Positions 53,625 through 61,051 of a stretch of DNA of 64,000 nt are shown here, piece by piece. The translations under genes and the position numbers were made by a program. The notes under the pieces are model-generated. The model did no database searches, was not told where the DNA came from, and saw only the letters and a list, made by a program, of their open reading frames with translations. The first letter of the stretch is position 1. Each line of letters starts with the position of its first letter. Location: contig CAZMRW010000004.1 in the NCBI GenBank assembly GCA_964568805.1, forward strand, positions 46,522 through 110,521, written 5' to 3'. This stretch comes from CAZMRW01 sp964568805 (GTDB lineage: Bacteria > Pseudomonadota > Gammaproteobacteria > Methylococcales > Methylomonadaceae).

Positions 53625-54349
53625 TTAAGGCAATCATTACCGATATTGAAGGAACGACCACGTCATTATCTTTTGTTAAAGACACGCTGTTTCCTTATGC
53701 GCGCGCCAAACTGGGCGAATATATTCGCCGACATGAAGATGATCCACAAGTCAGAAAATTGCTGGATGACGTTGAGCAGGAAATCAACAAAGACCCCTGT
53801 TTGCACTTAACGAACGAGACGGCCTCTTGCGTTCGTCCTTCAAAGGATGTGGGACAACTGATTGAACAGTTGCTTCGATGGATAGACCGGGATAAAAAAG
53901 TGACGCCGCTAAAAACATTACAGGGGCTGATCTGGGAAGAAGGTTATGAGCAAGGGGCTTTTCACGGGCACCTGTATCAGGACGCTGCGGAAAATTTGAA
54001 AGATTGGAAAGCCCGCGGTCTGGATTTATATATTTATTCATCCGGCTCGGTCCATGCTCAAAAATTATTGTTTGCCCATACGGATTATGGTGATCTGACG
54101 TCATTATTTTCAGGTTTCTTTGATACCCATATCGGCGGCAAGAAAGAACAGGCATCCTATCGCAAAATTGCCAAGCAGGTGGGCTATCCGGAAGACCAGA
54201 TTTTATTTTTATCCGATATGAAAGAGGAGCTTGACGCTGCCAGAGCGGCCGGAATGAATACGATTTGGTTAACCAGGGACAGCATTCCCGATCCGCAAGC
54301 CGAACATAGGCAGGTTCACAGTTTCGATGAAATCTGCATTAATCTCTAA
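53621..54349 (+). CDS. mtnC: Enolase-phosphatase MtnC
   Basis: MtnC is a bifunctional HAD-family enzyme that enolises and dephosphorylates diketomethylthiopentyl phosphate to give the MtnD substrate. The 242-residue protein begins IKAIITDIEGTTTSLSFVKDTLFPYA, with the nucleophile aspartate. Motif II lies in YIYSSGSVHAQKLLF, and the acidic motif is FLSDMKEELDAARAAGM. mtnA and mtnP are not in the window. Confidence 0.95.
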   Translation: MIKAIITDIEGTTTSLSFVKDTLFPYARAKLGEYIRRHEDDPQVRKLLDDVEQEINKDPCLHLTNETASCVRPSKDVGQLIEQLLRWIDRDKKVTPLKTLQGLIWEEGYEQGAFHGHLYQDAAENLKDWKARGLDLYIYSSGSVHAQKLLFAHTDYGDLTSLFSGFFDTHIGGKKEQASYRKIAKQVGYPEDQILFLSDMKEELDAARAAGMNTIWLTRDSIPDPQAEHRQVHSFDEICINL

Positions 54350-54376
54350 TTTTTTACAAGGTATTTTTAATATTTC

Positions 54377-54943
54377 ATGAGCATTAAATCGGACAAATGG
54401 ATACGCCGCATGGCGGAACAGCATGGCATGATCGAGCCATTCGAAAGCGTACAAGTCAGGGATTCCGATCGGGGTCGTGTGATCTCATTCGGCACCTCCA
54501 GCTATGGCTACGATGTCCGGTGTTCGGATGAATTCAAGATATTTACCAATATCAATTCCGCGATTGTTGATCCGAAGGACTTCGATTCAAACAGCTTCAT
54601 TGATGTCAAGTCGGATGTGTGTATTATTCCGCCGAACTCTTTTGCACTGGCCCGTACCGTCGAGTACTTCAGGATTCCTAGAGATGTGTTGACCATCTGT
54701 TTAGGTAAATCGACTTATGCAAGATGCGGAATCATAGTCAACGTCACACCATTGGAACCGGAATGGGAAGGCCACGTTACGCTGGAGTTCTCCAATACCA
54801 CAACGCTGCCTGCAAAAATTTATGCCAATGAAGGGGTCGCGCAAATGCTTTTTTTCGGTAGCGATGAAGTTTGTGAAACCTCCTACAAGGACAGAGGGGG
54901 CAAATATCAGGGGCAGATTGGCGTTACCCTGCCGAAAGCATGA
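54377..54943 (+). CDS. dcd: dCTP deaminase
   Basis: Dcd converts dCTP to dUTP, the main source of dTTP precursors in many gammaproteobacteria. The 188-residue trimeric enzyme has the typical start IKSDKWIRRMAEQHGMIEPF, SYGYDVRCSDEFKIF, the catalytic region GKSTYARCGIIVNVTPLEPEWEGH, and a C-terminal KYQGQIGVTLP. It lies 27 bases after mtnC, possibly in the same transcript. Confidence 0.96.
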   Translation: MSIKSDKWIRRMAEQHGMIEPFESVQVRDSDRGRVISFGTSSYGYDVRCSDEFKIFTNINSAIVDPKDFDSNSFIDVKSDVCIIPPNSFALARTVEYFRIPRDVLTICLGKSTYARCGIIVNVTPLEPEWEGHVTLEFSNTTTLPAKIYANEGVAQMLFFGSDEVCETSYKDRGGKYQGQIGVTLPKA

Positions 54944-55008
54944 GGGTTCAGGTTGCCGGATGATGGCTGCAAGGGCATTGTTAATGTTTCCGGATGCGCA
55001 AGTGATGG

Positions 55009-55266
55009 CTATTGCATTTTTGATGGGGCGGGAATGCTGGTTGGAGGCAATTGGATGAAGTACCCTTTTCTTCTAAGACTGGACATGACTTTTGATGCAT
55101 CTTCCTTGGCCAAGCGGCGGTCCGGAGTTAACTCCAGATTGATAACCAGTTTCAGGCTTCCCAGGCTATTTAAGAGGTCCTCCGGAACGCGTGAAAAATC
55201 GTCTTTATTTTCAATATACAAATAAAGTTGCTGTTTCTTTAGGCTTTTATAGATAAAACATTGCAT
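55009..55266 (-). CDS. ycgL: YcgL-domain protein
   Basis: The 85-residue protein matches the small YcgL (DUF709) family: MQCFIYKSLKKQQLYLYIENKDDFSRVPEDLL is close to the known start, followed by LVINLELTPDRRLAKED and GYFIQLPP. Its function is not known. It is on the opposite strand between dcd and the CPBP gene, with weak signals of its own. The pattern match is strong enough to call it a real gene despite its size. Confidence 0.85.
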   Translation of the reverse strand: MQCFIYKSLKKQQLYLYIENKDDFSRVPEDLLNSLGSLKLVINLELTPDRRLAKEDASKVMSSLRRKGYFIQLPPTSIPAPSKMQ

Positions 55267-55345
55267 AAATCGAGTTCCATTAAGTCCGCAACTATTTTAA
55301 CCATTGTTGAATAGAATGCGATATAGCAAATTATTCAGTTAAAAA

Positions 55346-55945
55346 ATGGATAAAACCCAATTAAACACGGGCGATTTTTTTTTAAAGGCCTGTATCTTTG
55401 AAGCATCGCTGATCTTGGTTGCCGCTATAATGGGATGGCTTGCGGGCATAGATCCATTTGAGCACCTGAATTTTTCCGAATCGGCAGTCGCCTTCGGAAT
55501 CATTGGGACCATTCCGCTTTTATTACTGTTTATTGCATTAGAGCATATCGAAGTAGAATCGTTGAAAAAAATCAGGCGATTGTTACTTGATACGTTAGGT
55601 CCGGGTTTGCATCGTTACCACTGGACAGATTGGTTTATTCTGGCCGCTATTGCCGGAGTATCGGAGGAGATTTTGTTTCGAGGCGTTATACAGCCCTGGT
55701 TTGAGGCTCTGTGGGGATTCAAAGCGGGCCTGATCTTCAGTAACGTAATATTTGGGTTGGTACACGCGGTGACCCCGCTTTATGCAGTTTTAGCGTCATT
55801 AGTGGGGATTTATTTGGGCTTGTGTCTGGATTATGGCGGAGAACGAAATCTGCTGATTCCCATCATTATTCACGGGTTGTACGACTTTCTGGCATTTGTG
55901 ATGCTTATGCAGGCTTATCGAACCAGTCAGTCAAAACCAAAATAA
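55346..55945 (+). CDS. CPBP family intramembrane metalloprotease
   Basis: The 199-residue integral membrane protein contains the family motif SEEILFRGVIQP (paired glutamates and arginine), the second motif FGLVHAVTPLYAV with histidine, and the third IIHGLYDFLAF with histidine, spread over several helices. These residues would bind zinc in the membrane, as in CAAX-type proteases (Rce1 relatives). The substrate is unknown. The gene is single. Confidence 0.88.
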   Translation: MDKTQLNTGDFFLKACIFEASLILVAAIMGWLAGIDPFEHLNFSESAVAFGIIGTIPLLLLFIALEHIEVESLKKIRRLLLDTLGPGLHRYHWTDWFILAAIAGVSEEILFRGVIQPWFEALWGFKAGLIFSNVIFGLVHAVTPLYAVLASLVGIYLGLCLDYGGERNLLIPIIIHGLYDFLAFVMLMQAYRTSQSKPK

Positions 55946-55978
55946 AAAGTGAACATCAGGGTGGGTGGCGAGTTAATT

Positions 55979-56038
55979 AAGCCGTGCAATTGAATTGATG
56001 CGAATGCAGTCATGCGTTCACATCAATTGGCACGGCTT
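55979..56038. repeat. 60-base imperfect palindrome
   Basis: AAGCCGTGC at 55979-55987 pairs with GCACGGCTT at 56030-56038. Inside, AATTGATG pairs with CATCAATT, and further inward GAATGCA pairs imperfectly with TGCGTTC around a 3-4 base loop. No T run follows. It lies between convergent genes, so it may be a bidirectional transcript end or a REP-like element; a second copy was not noticed in the window. Confidence 0.6.
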
Positions 56039-56107
56039 GGAATGGCGAGGTATTGGTCCGAATTAAGTTAAACGGGCAGATATCGAGAATGATGTCATGT
56101 TGACATG

Positions 56108-56557
56108 CTAAACGCCATCAATTCCGGAGACGCCAATGATTGACCAGTTGGCAAAATCGAGCGTTCCTTCCTGATCGTCGCCTTTATCATAAGTAATCCG
56201 GCACACGTATTTTTTAACCGCGGCGCCGCCGTCCTTGTCGCCGATATTAATCTCGGCATTAACCATAAACTGATAGTTACCCAGGCTCCACACATTTATG
56301 GGCTTATCGGAAAAGGTAACCGGTATATCAGAGTCTAGTTCGGATTTAATGTAATTATTGCAATGCATAAAGGCAATATTGGTTAATTCGTTCGAGATGG
56401 GTAGCTGGCTGCCCTGGTCTTTGCTATCAACAAGAAATGCATCGGATTTGATGACATCATTGACCAATGGCATGACAACTTTATTTTGGAAAAATACTAA
56501 TAAACCAAGGCCGATAATCAGTACAAAAATGCTGTATTTTCTTAAAAAATTTTTCAT
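56108..56557 (-). CDS. Unknown protein with N-terminal membrane anchor
   Basis: The 149-residue protein has a hydrophobic N-terminal helix (YSIFVLIIGLGLLVFFQ) and then a soluble domain, probably periplasmic, containing two cysteines (FMHCNNYIKSEL and KKYVCRITYDKG) about 60 residues apart that could form a disulfide. The C-terminal part (GTLDFANWSIIGVSGIDGV) looks beta-rich. I do not recognise the family. It is divergent from the pmo operon, sharing a ~280-base upstream region. Confidence 0.65.
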   Translation of the reverse strand: MKNFLRKYSIFVLIIGLGLLVFFQNKVVMPLVNDVIKSDAFLVDSKDQGSQLPISNELTNIAFMHCNNYIKSELDSDIPVTFSDKPINVWSLGNYQFMVNAEINIGDKDGGAAVKKYVCRITYDKGDDQEGTLDFANWSIIGVSGIDGV

Positions 56558-56682
56558 GGAAATAGGTTTGTTTAGAAGAAGTGGTTGAAATAATTGTAAC
56601 AGAAATCATAGTTTTAAATGCATGAGAATTTCTTGCTTGAGGGCTGCAGTCTGTTAATGTGAAATCAACAACGTTTTCGGAC

Positions 56683-56710
56683 TTGACAAGGCTAAATGAA
56701 CTGGTACACT
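56683..56710 (+). promoter_or_regulatory. Predicted sigma70 promoter of pmoCAB
   Basis: TTGACA at 56683-56688 and TACACT at 56705-56710, spaced 16 bases, form a strong sigma70 promoter. The start site would be near 56717, giving a leader of about 120 bases before pmoC. Sigma70-type promoters upstream of pmoC have been described in type I methanotrophs. Confidence 0.75.
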
Positions 56711-56764
56711 GACAGCTCACCAAATTGATCCGGTGGCATTCTGCGCTTTTAATCGAGGCAAGGA

Positions 56765-56788
56765 ATGAGGAAATGGACTTTTAACTAA
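56765..56788 (+). other. Possible seven-codon leader peptide in the pmoC 5' leader
   Basis: An ATG at 56765, preceded by GAGG and AAGG, opens a frame MRKWTFN ending in TAA at 56788. A weak hairpin (TCCCG with CGGGG) follows before the pmoC ribosome site. Length and position are compatible with a leader peptide, but chance occurrence is possible. Confidence 0.3.
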
Positions 56789-56838
56789 ATACTCCCGGTA
56801 AAATAAATCGGGGATTTGTCAATTTTTAGGAGGTAGAA

Positions 56839-57591
56839 ATGGCAGCTACAACTGAATCAGTGAAAGCTGATGCTGCGGAAGCACCGCTGTTAAATAAAAG
56901 AAATCTGTTCCTGGGCGTTGCGCTGTACTGCGTATTTTATGCTTGGGTTCGCTGGTACGAAGGCGTCTATGGCTGGTCAGCTGGCTTGGACTCTTTTGCT
57001 CCAGAATTCGAAACATACTGGATGAACTTTCTCTATATCGAGTTCGTATTAGAAGTATCAACTGCAGGTATCCTGTGGGGTTACATCTGGAAATCTCGTG
57101 ACCGTAAAGTGATGTCAATCACTCCAAGAGAAGAGTTGAGAAGACACTTTACTCATTGGACTTGGTTGGTATGTTATGCTTGGGCTATCTATTATGGCGC
57201 TAGCTACTTTACAGAGCAAGATGGTACATGGCATCAAACTATTGTTCGTGATACTGACTTTACACCAAGTCACATCATTGAATTCTATTTGAGCTATCCA
57301 ATCTATATCATTACTGGTGGTGCGTCTCTCTTATATGCTAAAACAAGATTGCCTACCTATCAAAAAGGCTTGTCCTTACAGTATATGGTAGCAATAGTAG
57401 GTCCTTTCATGATTCTGCCAAATGTTGGTTTGAATGAGTGGGGTCATACTTTCTGGTTTATGGAAGAGTTGTTTGTTGCTCCATTACACTATGGTTTCGT
57501 ATTCTTCGGATGGGCGGCTTTGGGTCTACTCGGTGTTGTGAATACAGAATGCCAGGCAATAGCTAAGCTTCTGAAAAAAGACTTGGCGTAA
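56839..57591 (+). CDS. pmoC: Particulate methane monooxygenase subunit C
   Basis: PmoC is an integral membrane subunit of the copper enzyme that oxidises methane to methanol in intracytoplasmic membranes. The 250-residue protein keeps the metal ligands at the spacing of the Methylococcus enzyme: D128, H132 and H145 (equivalents of D156, H160, H173), and N199, H203 and H217 (equivalents of N227, H231, H245), the CuD site. Six or so helices are visible. AGGAGGT lies eight bases before the ATG. Methane rather than ammonia as substrate is inferred from the whole operon. It is the first gene of the operon. Confidence 0.98.
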   Translation: MAATTESVKADAAEAPLLNKRNLFLGVALYCVFYAWVRWYEGVYGWSAGLDSFAPEFETYWMNFLYIEFVLEVSTAGILWGYIWKSRDRKVMSITPREELRRHFTHWTWLVCYAWAIYYGASYFTEQDGTWHQTIVRDTDFTPSHIIEFYLSYPIYIITGGASLLYAKTRLPTYQKGLSLQYMVAIVGPFMILPNVGLNEWGHTFWFMEELFVAPLHYGFVFFGWAALGLLGVVNTECQAIAKLLKKDLA

Positions 57592-57603
57592 AAAACTGAA
57601 ATA

Positions 57604-57661
57604 ACTATCTCCTTAACTGCTTCGTCTTTTTTCACGACGAAGCAGTGAAATGGAAGATAGT
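57604..57661 (+). promoter_or_regulatory. Stem-loop between pmoC and pmoA
   Basis: ACTGCTTCGTC (57616-57626) pairs perfectly with GACGAAGCAGT (57636-57646) across a nine-base loop, and outer arms ACTATCT (57604-57610) and AGATAGT (57655-57661) extend it. There is no T run directly after, so it is more likely an RNA stability or processing element than a full terminator. Confidence 0.8.
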
Positions 57662-57702
57662 CATTAATAAAAATAATTTTAAATCCTTTAGGAGGTAAGC
57701 TA

Positions 57703-58446
57703 ATGAGCGCATCTCAATCAGCTGTACGTTCACGCGCTGAAGCGGTAAAAGTTTCACGCACGTTCGATTGGTTAATATGTTTCACATTGTTTTTCGTAAT
57801 TCTCGGTGGCTATCACGTTCACTTCATGTTGACTGGTGGTGACTGGGATTTCTGGACCGACTGGAAAGACAGACGTCTTTGGGTAACTGTACTGCCGATC
57901 GTTGGTATTACTTTCCCAGCAGCTGTTCAAGCGGTTCTGTGGTGGCGTTACCGTTTGCCATTCGGCGCGGTTCTTTCTGTACTGGGTCTGCTCTTCGGTG
58001 AGTGGGTCAACAGATACTTCAACTTCTGGGGATGGACTTATTTCCCAGTAAACTTCGTGTTCCCATCAAACTTTATGCCTGGCGCTATCGTTCTGGACGT
58101 TATCCTGATGTTGTCTAACAGCATGCAGTTGACAGCGGTTCTGGGCGGCTTGGCTTATGGCTTGCTGTTCTACCCAGGTAACTGGCCAGTCATCGCTCCA
58201 TTACACGTGCCTGTTGAATACAACGGTATGGTAATGACTCTGGCTGACTTGCAAGGTTACCACTACGTAAGAACAGGTACTCCTGAGTACATCCGTATGG
58301 TTGAAAAAGGTACACTGAGAACATTCGGTAAAGACGTTGCTCCAGTATCAGCGTTCTTCTCTGGTTTCGTGAGTATCATTATATACTTCTTGTGGCACTT
58401 CTTCGGCAGATGGTTCGGACAAACCACATTCACACAACAAACCTAG
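57703..58446 (+). CDS. pmoA: Particulate methane monooxygenase subunit A
   Basis: PmoA is the all-helical 27-kDa subunit and the standard phylogenetic marker of methanotrophs. The 247-residue protein has the family blocks GGDWDFWTDWKDRRLWVTV (used for primer design), NFWGWTYFPVNFVFPS, and HVPVEYNGMVMTLADLQGYHY. Seven helices are expected. TTTAGGAGGT lies just before the ATG. Spacing to pmoC and pmoB is about 100 bases on each side. The sequence is type I-like. Confidence 0.98.
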   Translation: MSASQSAVRSRAEAVKVSRTFDWLICFTLFFVILGGYHVHFMLTGGDWDFWTDWKDRRLWVTVLPIVGITFPAAVQAVLWWRYRLPFGAVLSVLGLLFGEWVNRYFNFWGWTYFPVNFVFPSNFMPGAIVLDVILMLSNSMQLTAVLGGLAYGLLFYPGNWPVIAPLHVPVEYNGMVMTLADLQGYHYVRTGTPEYIRMVEKGTLRTFGKDVAPVSAFFSGFVSIIIYFLWHFFGRWFGQTTFTQQT

Positions 58447-58544
58447 TATTTGTTTGTTTCTGAAGAAAAAAATAATGACTAGTAGATATAAGAAACTGCT
58501 AGATACTCTAAAAACTATAGATTCTCTATTATAGAGGAGGATAT

Positions 58545-59789
58545 ATGAAAATAATAAAAGACAAGGTAGCTAAATTATCCTTTGTCGCACTGCTGTTGAC
58601 TGTTACGGCAGCGATGTTTTACACACCAACTGCATCTGCTCATGGTGAAAAGTCGCAGGCTGCTTTCATGCGTATGCGTACAATTCACTGGTACGATCTT
58701 AACTGGTCAAAAGAAGTACTGGCTGTAAACGATACAATGACAATTTCCGGTAAATTCCTGGTTTTCGCAGGATGGCCTGAAACTGTTGATAAACCAGAAA
58801 GTGCATTCTTGAACATCGGTATCCCAGGTCCAGTCTTTATTCGTGCTGGTTCATGGATCGGTGGTCAATTAGTTCCTCGTTCAGTATCTTTGGAATTGGG
58901 CGAAACTTATGAGTTTAAAGTATTGTTGAAAGCTCGTCGTCCAGGTGACTGGCACGTTCATACTATGATGAACGTTGAAGGCGGTGGTCCTATCATCGGT
59001 CCAGGTAAATGGGTAACTATTACTGGTTCTATGAAATCATTCACCAACCCTATCACGACTTTGACTGGTCAAACGATTGATCTGGAAACATACAACCTGA
59101 GCAATACATACTTCTGGCATACCTTCTGGTACGCTTTGGGTATCGCTTGGATGGTTTATTGGTTGCGTAAACCAGTATTCGTACCAAGACTTATTGCGGT
59201 TGATGCAGGTAAAGCTGATTCACTGATCACAGCTACTGACAAGAAAGTTGCTCTGGCATTTGCTGCAGGTTCGATTGCTATCGTTGCCTTCACCATGCAA
59301 AGCACCAACTCTCAGTACCCGATCACAACTCCTTTGCAAGCAGGTTTGTTGCGTGGCATGAAACCAATTGAAATGCCAACTCCAACTGTTAGCGTTAAAG
59401 TTGATGATGCTACCTACCGTGTACCAGGCCGTGCCATGAATATGACACTGACTGTCACCAACAATGGCGATTCATCTGTACGTTTGGGTGAATTCAACAC
59501 AGCTGGTGTACGTTTCTTGGACGCAGCAGTTACTGAAGATACAACCAACTATCCTGATGACTTGTTGGCTCCAGAAGGTCTGACTGTTAGCGATAACAGC
59601 CCGCTGGCTCCAGGTCAATCAAGAACTATCCAAGTAACTGCATCTGATGCAGCATGGGAAGTTTATCGTTTAGCTGACTTGATCTACGATCCAGACAGCC
59701 GTTTTGCTGGTTTGCTGTTCTTCCATGACGAAAATGGCAACAAGCAAGTTGTAACGATTGATGCACCATTAATCCCAACATTCATTTAA
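58545..59789 (+). CDS. pmoB: Particulate methane monooxygenase subunit B
   Basis: PmoB carries the periplasmic cupredoxin domains. The 414-residue precursor has a signal peptide ending at PTASA, so the mature protein begins with H33; H137 and H139 (DWHVHT) complete the CuB site at the same numbering as in Methylococcus capsulatus. Two membrane helices lie in the middle (TFWYALGIAWMVYWL and VALAFAAGSIAIVAF), followed by the second cupredoxin domain. AGAGGAGG before the ATG is a strong ribosome site. Confidence 0.98.
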   Translation: MKIIKDKVAKLSFVALLLTVTAAMFYTPTASAHGEKSQAAFMRMRTIHWYDLNWSKEVLAVNDTMTISGKFLVFAGWPETVDKPESAFLNIGIPGPVFIRAGSWIGGQLVPRSVSLELGETYEFKVLLKARRPGDWHVHTMMNVEGGGPIIGPGKWVTITGSMKSFTNPITTLTGQTIDLETYNLSNTYFWHTFWYALGIAWMVYWLRKPVFVPRLIAVDAGKADSLITATDKKVALAFAAGSIAIVAFTMQSTNSQYPITTPLQAGLLRGMKPIEMPTPTVSVKVDDATYRVPGRAMNMTLTVTNNGDSSVRLGEFNTAGVRFLDAAVTEDTTNYPDDLLAPEGLTVSDNSPLAPGQSRTIQVTASDAAWEVYRLADLIYDPDSRFAGLLFFHDENGNKQVVTIDAPLIPTFI

Positions 59790-59838
59790 TGAATTAGTTA
59801 ACCGATAACGCTGTTATTGAGTTAACGAGGGTATGAGG

Positions 59839-59870
59839 CCCCCGCTATCGAAAGGTAGCGGGGGTTTTTT
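59839..59870 (+). terminator. Rho-independent terminator of the pmo operon
   Basis: CCCCCGCTA (59839-59847) pairs perfectly with TAGCGGGGG (59856-59864), followed by six T. It lies about 50 bases after the pmoB stop. Confidence 0.95.
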
Positions 59871-59994
59871 ATGCGTATCAGAAAGCCAGCCCTTGTATTC
59901 AGCTGGTTTTGTTTGAAATGATGATAGAGCAGGAACGGGAATAAATCAGCCTTGACAGAGGATGGCCAGGGTGAAAATCCTCAAGAATGAATCC

Positions 59995-60714
59995 TTATAT
60001 GCCCCGCATTAAGGCGGAACCATTTTGTTTAAGCCAGCGCCTTTGCTTCTGATAATCAGGCAAATGGACAGCGACTAAAGCCCAGAATTGAGACGAATGG
60101 TTTTTAATTTGAATGTGGCAAAGTTCATGAACTACTACATATTCAAGTACCGCAATCGGAGCAAGAATCAGCAGCCAATTAATGTTGATGTCGTTGCAGA
60201 TGCCGCAGCTCCCCCAACGGGATTTTTGAGTTTTGATGGAAATTGAACGAGGGTAGAGCCGACTGGTGGGACCGTGGCGTTGTACTAACTGCTCGACTTG
60301 TTGTTTAAGCTGTTTTTTCATCCAGTTGATTAAAGCAATTTTAATCATATCACTACAAGCTCCGCGTAATATTGTCTCAGGAACATGAGCAATAAATTCA
60401 TCAATAAAATCGATTTTAACTTTTTTGAGTTTTGATGTGCGGATCGTCAAGGGATAACTCGCACCTAAGAAAGGAATTTCCGCGCCCTGATGACATGAAA
60501 TTGGAGCATACCCGTGCTGACGCAATGATTGATTTTGTATTTTCGCTATAGCGTTGATTATCCAATGTTGCTGGGCTAAAACAAAATCATGGAGCCTGTG
60601 TTCGGAGATTCCAGCAGGTGCTACGACTTCGATTTTATCGAGCGATACCACGATACGCGCCTTAGTAGCGCGCTCACTACGACGTATTTGATATTGAAAA
60701 GGAAGTGTGTTCAA
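59995..60714 (-). CDS. YgjP-type M48-like metallopeptidase
   Basis: The 239-residue protein has the zinc-binding motif HELCHIQIKNHSSQFW (HExxH with a downstream histidine) near residue 190, and SIKTQKSRWGSCGICNDININW upstream. Both are diagnostic of the YgjP/DUF45 family of cytoplasmic zinc peptidases. Relatives are often near restriction or other systems, but none is seen here. The substrate is unknown. The gene is single, on the strand opposite to pmo. Confidence 0.88.
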   Translation of the reverse strand: MNTLPFQYQIRRSERATKARIVVSLDKIEVVAPAGISEHRLHDFVLAQQHWIINAIAKIQNQSLRQHGYAPISCHQGAEIPFLGASYPLTIRTSKLKKVKIDFIDEFIAHVPETILRGACSDMIKIALINWMKKQLKQQVEQLVQRHGPTSRLYPRSISIKTQKSRWGSCGICNDININWLLILAPIAVLEYVVVHELCHIQIKNHSSQFWALVAVHLPDYQKQRRWLKQNGSALMRGI

Positions 60715-60971
60715 TATAAGAGATGGTTCAAAGCATGTTTATAATAACCAGATGATACCCCTGGAAGTCACTACTTTCTACCTGGATGCCTGAATAATAA
60801 ATCGCCAGACGGTCTCTAATTGCATAAGGGCAGCGACGGAAGCTGTAAAGAATGGGGAAATCCGCGGCCATTTTGCCGGCTTTGCTCCTTACCTCCTAAA
60901 CGTAAGAATGACTCCAAAAAGAAAAGCGCCAAGCGGCGCAATATCGATTTTTGAAAATAATTACTGCTTTC
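60715..60971. other. Intergenic region without supported gene
   Basis: There are about 260 bases upstream of the metallopeptidase gene. I see no gene or clear structure other than the groEL terminator that begins at 60972. Confidence 0.4.
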
Positions 60972-61014
60972 TAAAAGCAAAAGCCCCGGTTGTCGTAAAA
61001 ACCAACCGGGGCTT
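60972..61014 (-). terminator. Rho-independent terminator of groESL
   Basis: CAACCGGGGCTT (61003-61014) pairs with AAGCCCCGGTTG (60981-60992). Read on the minus strand it is followed by TTTGCTTTT. It lies about 40 bases after the groEL stop. Confidence 0.85.
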
Positions 61015-61051
61015 ATGGTTAAAGCAGCCGAGCTTTATTAAGACCGTGCAA

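Noticed and set aside
56025..56040. Sigma54-like TGGCAC sequence
   Set aside because: It is one arm of the palindrome at 55979-56038 and lacks TTGC at the correct spacing.
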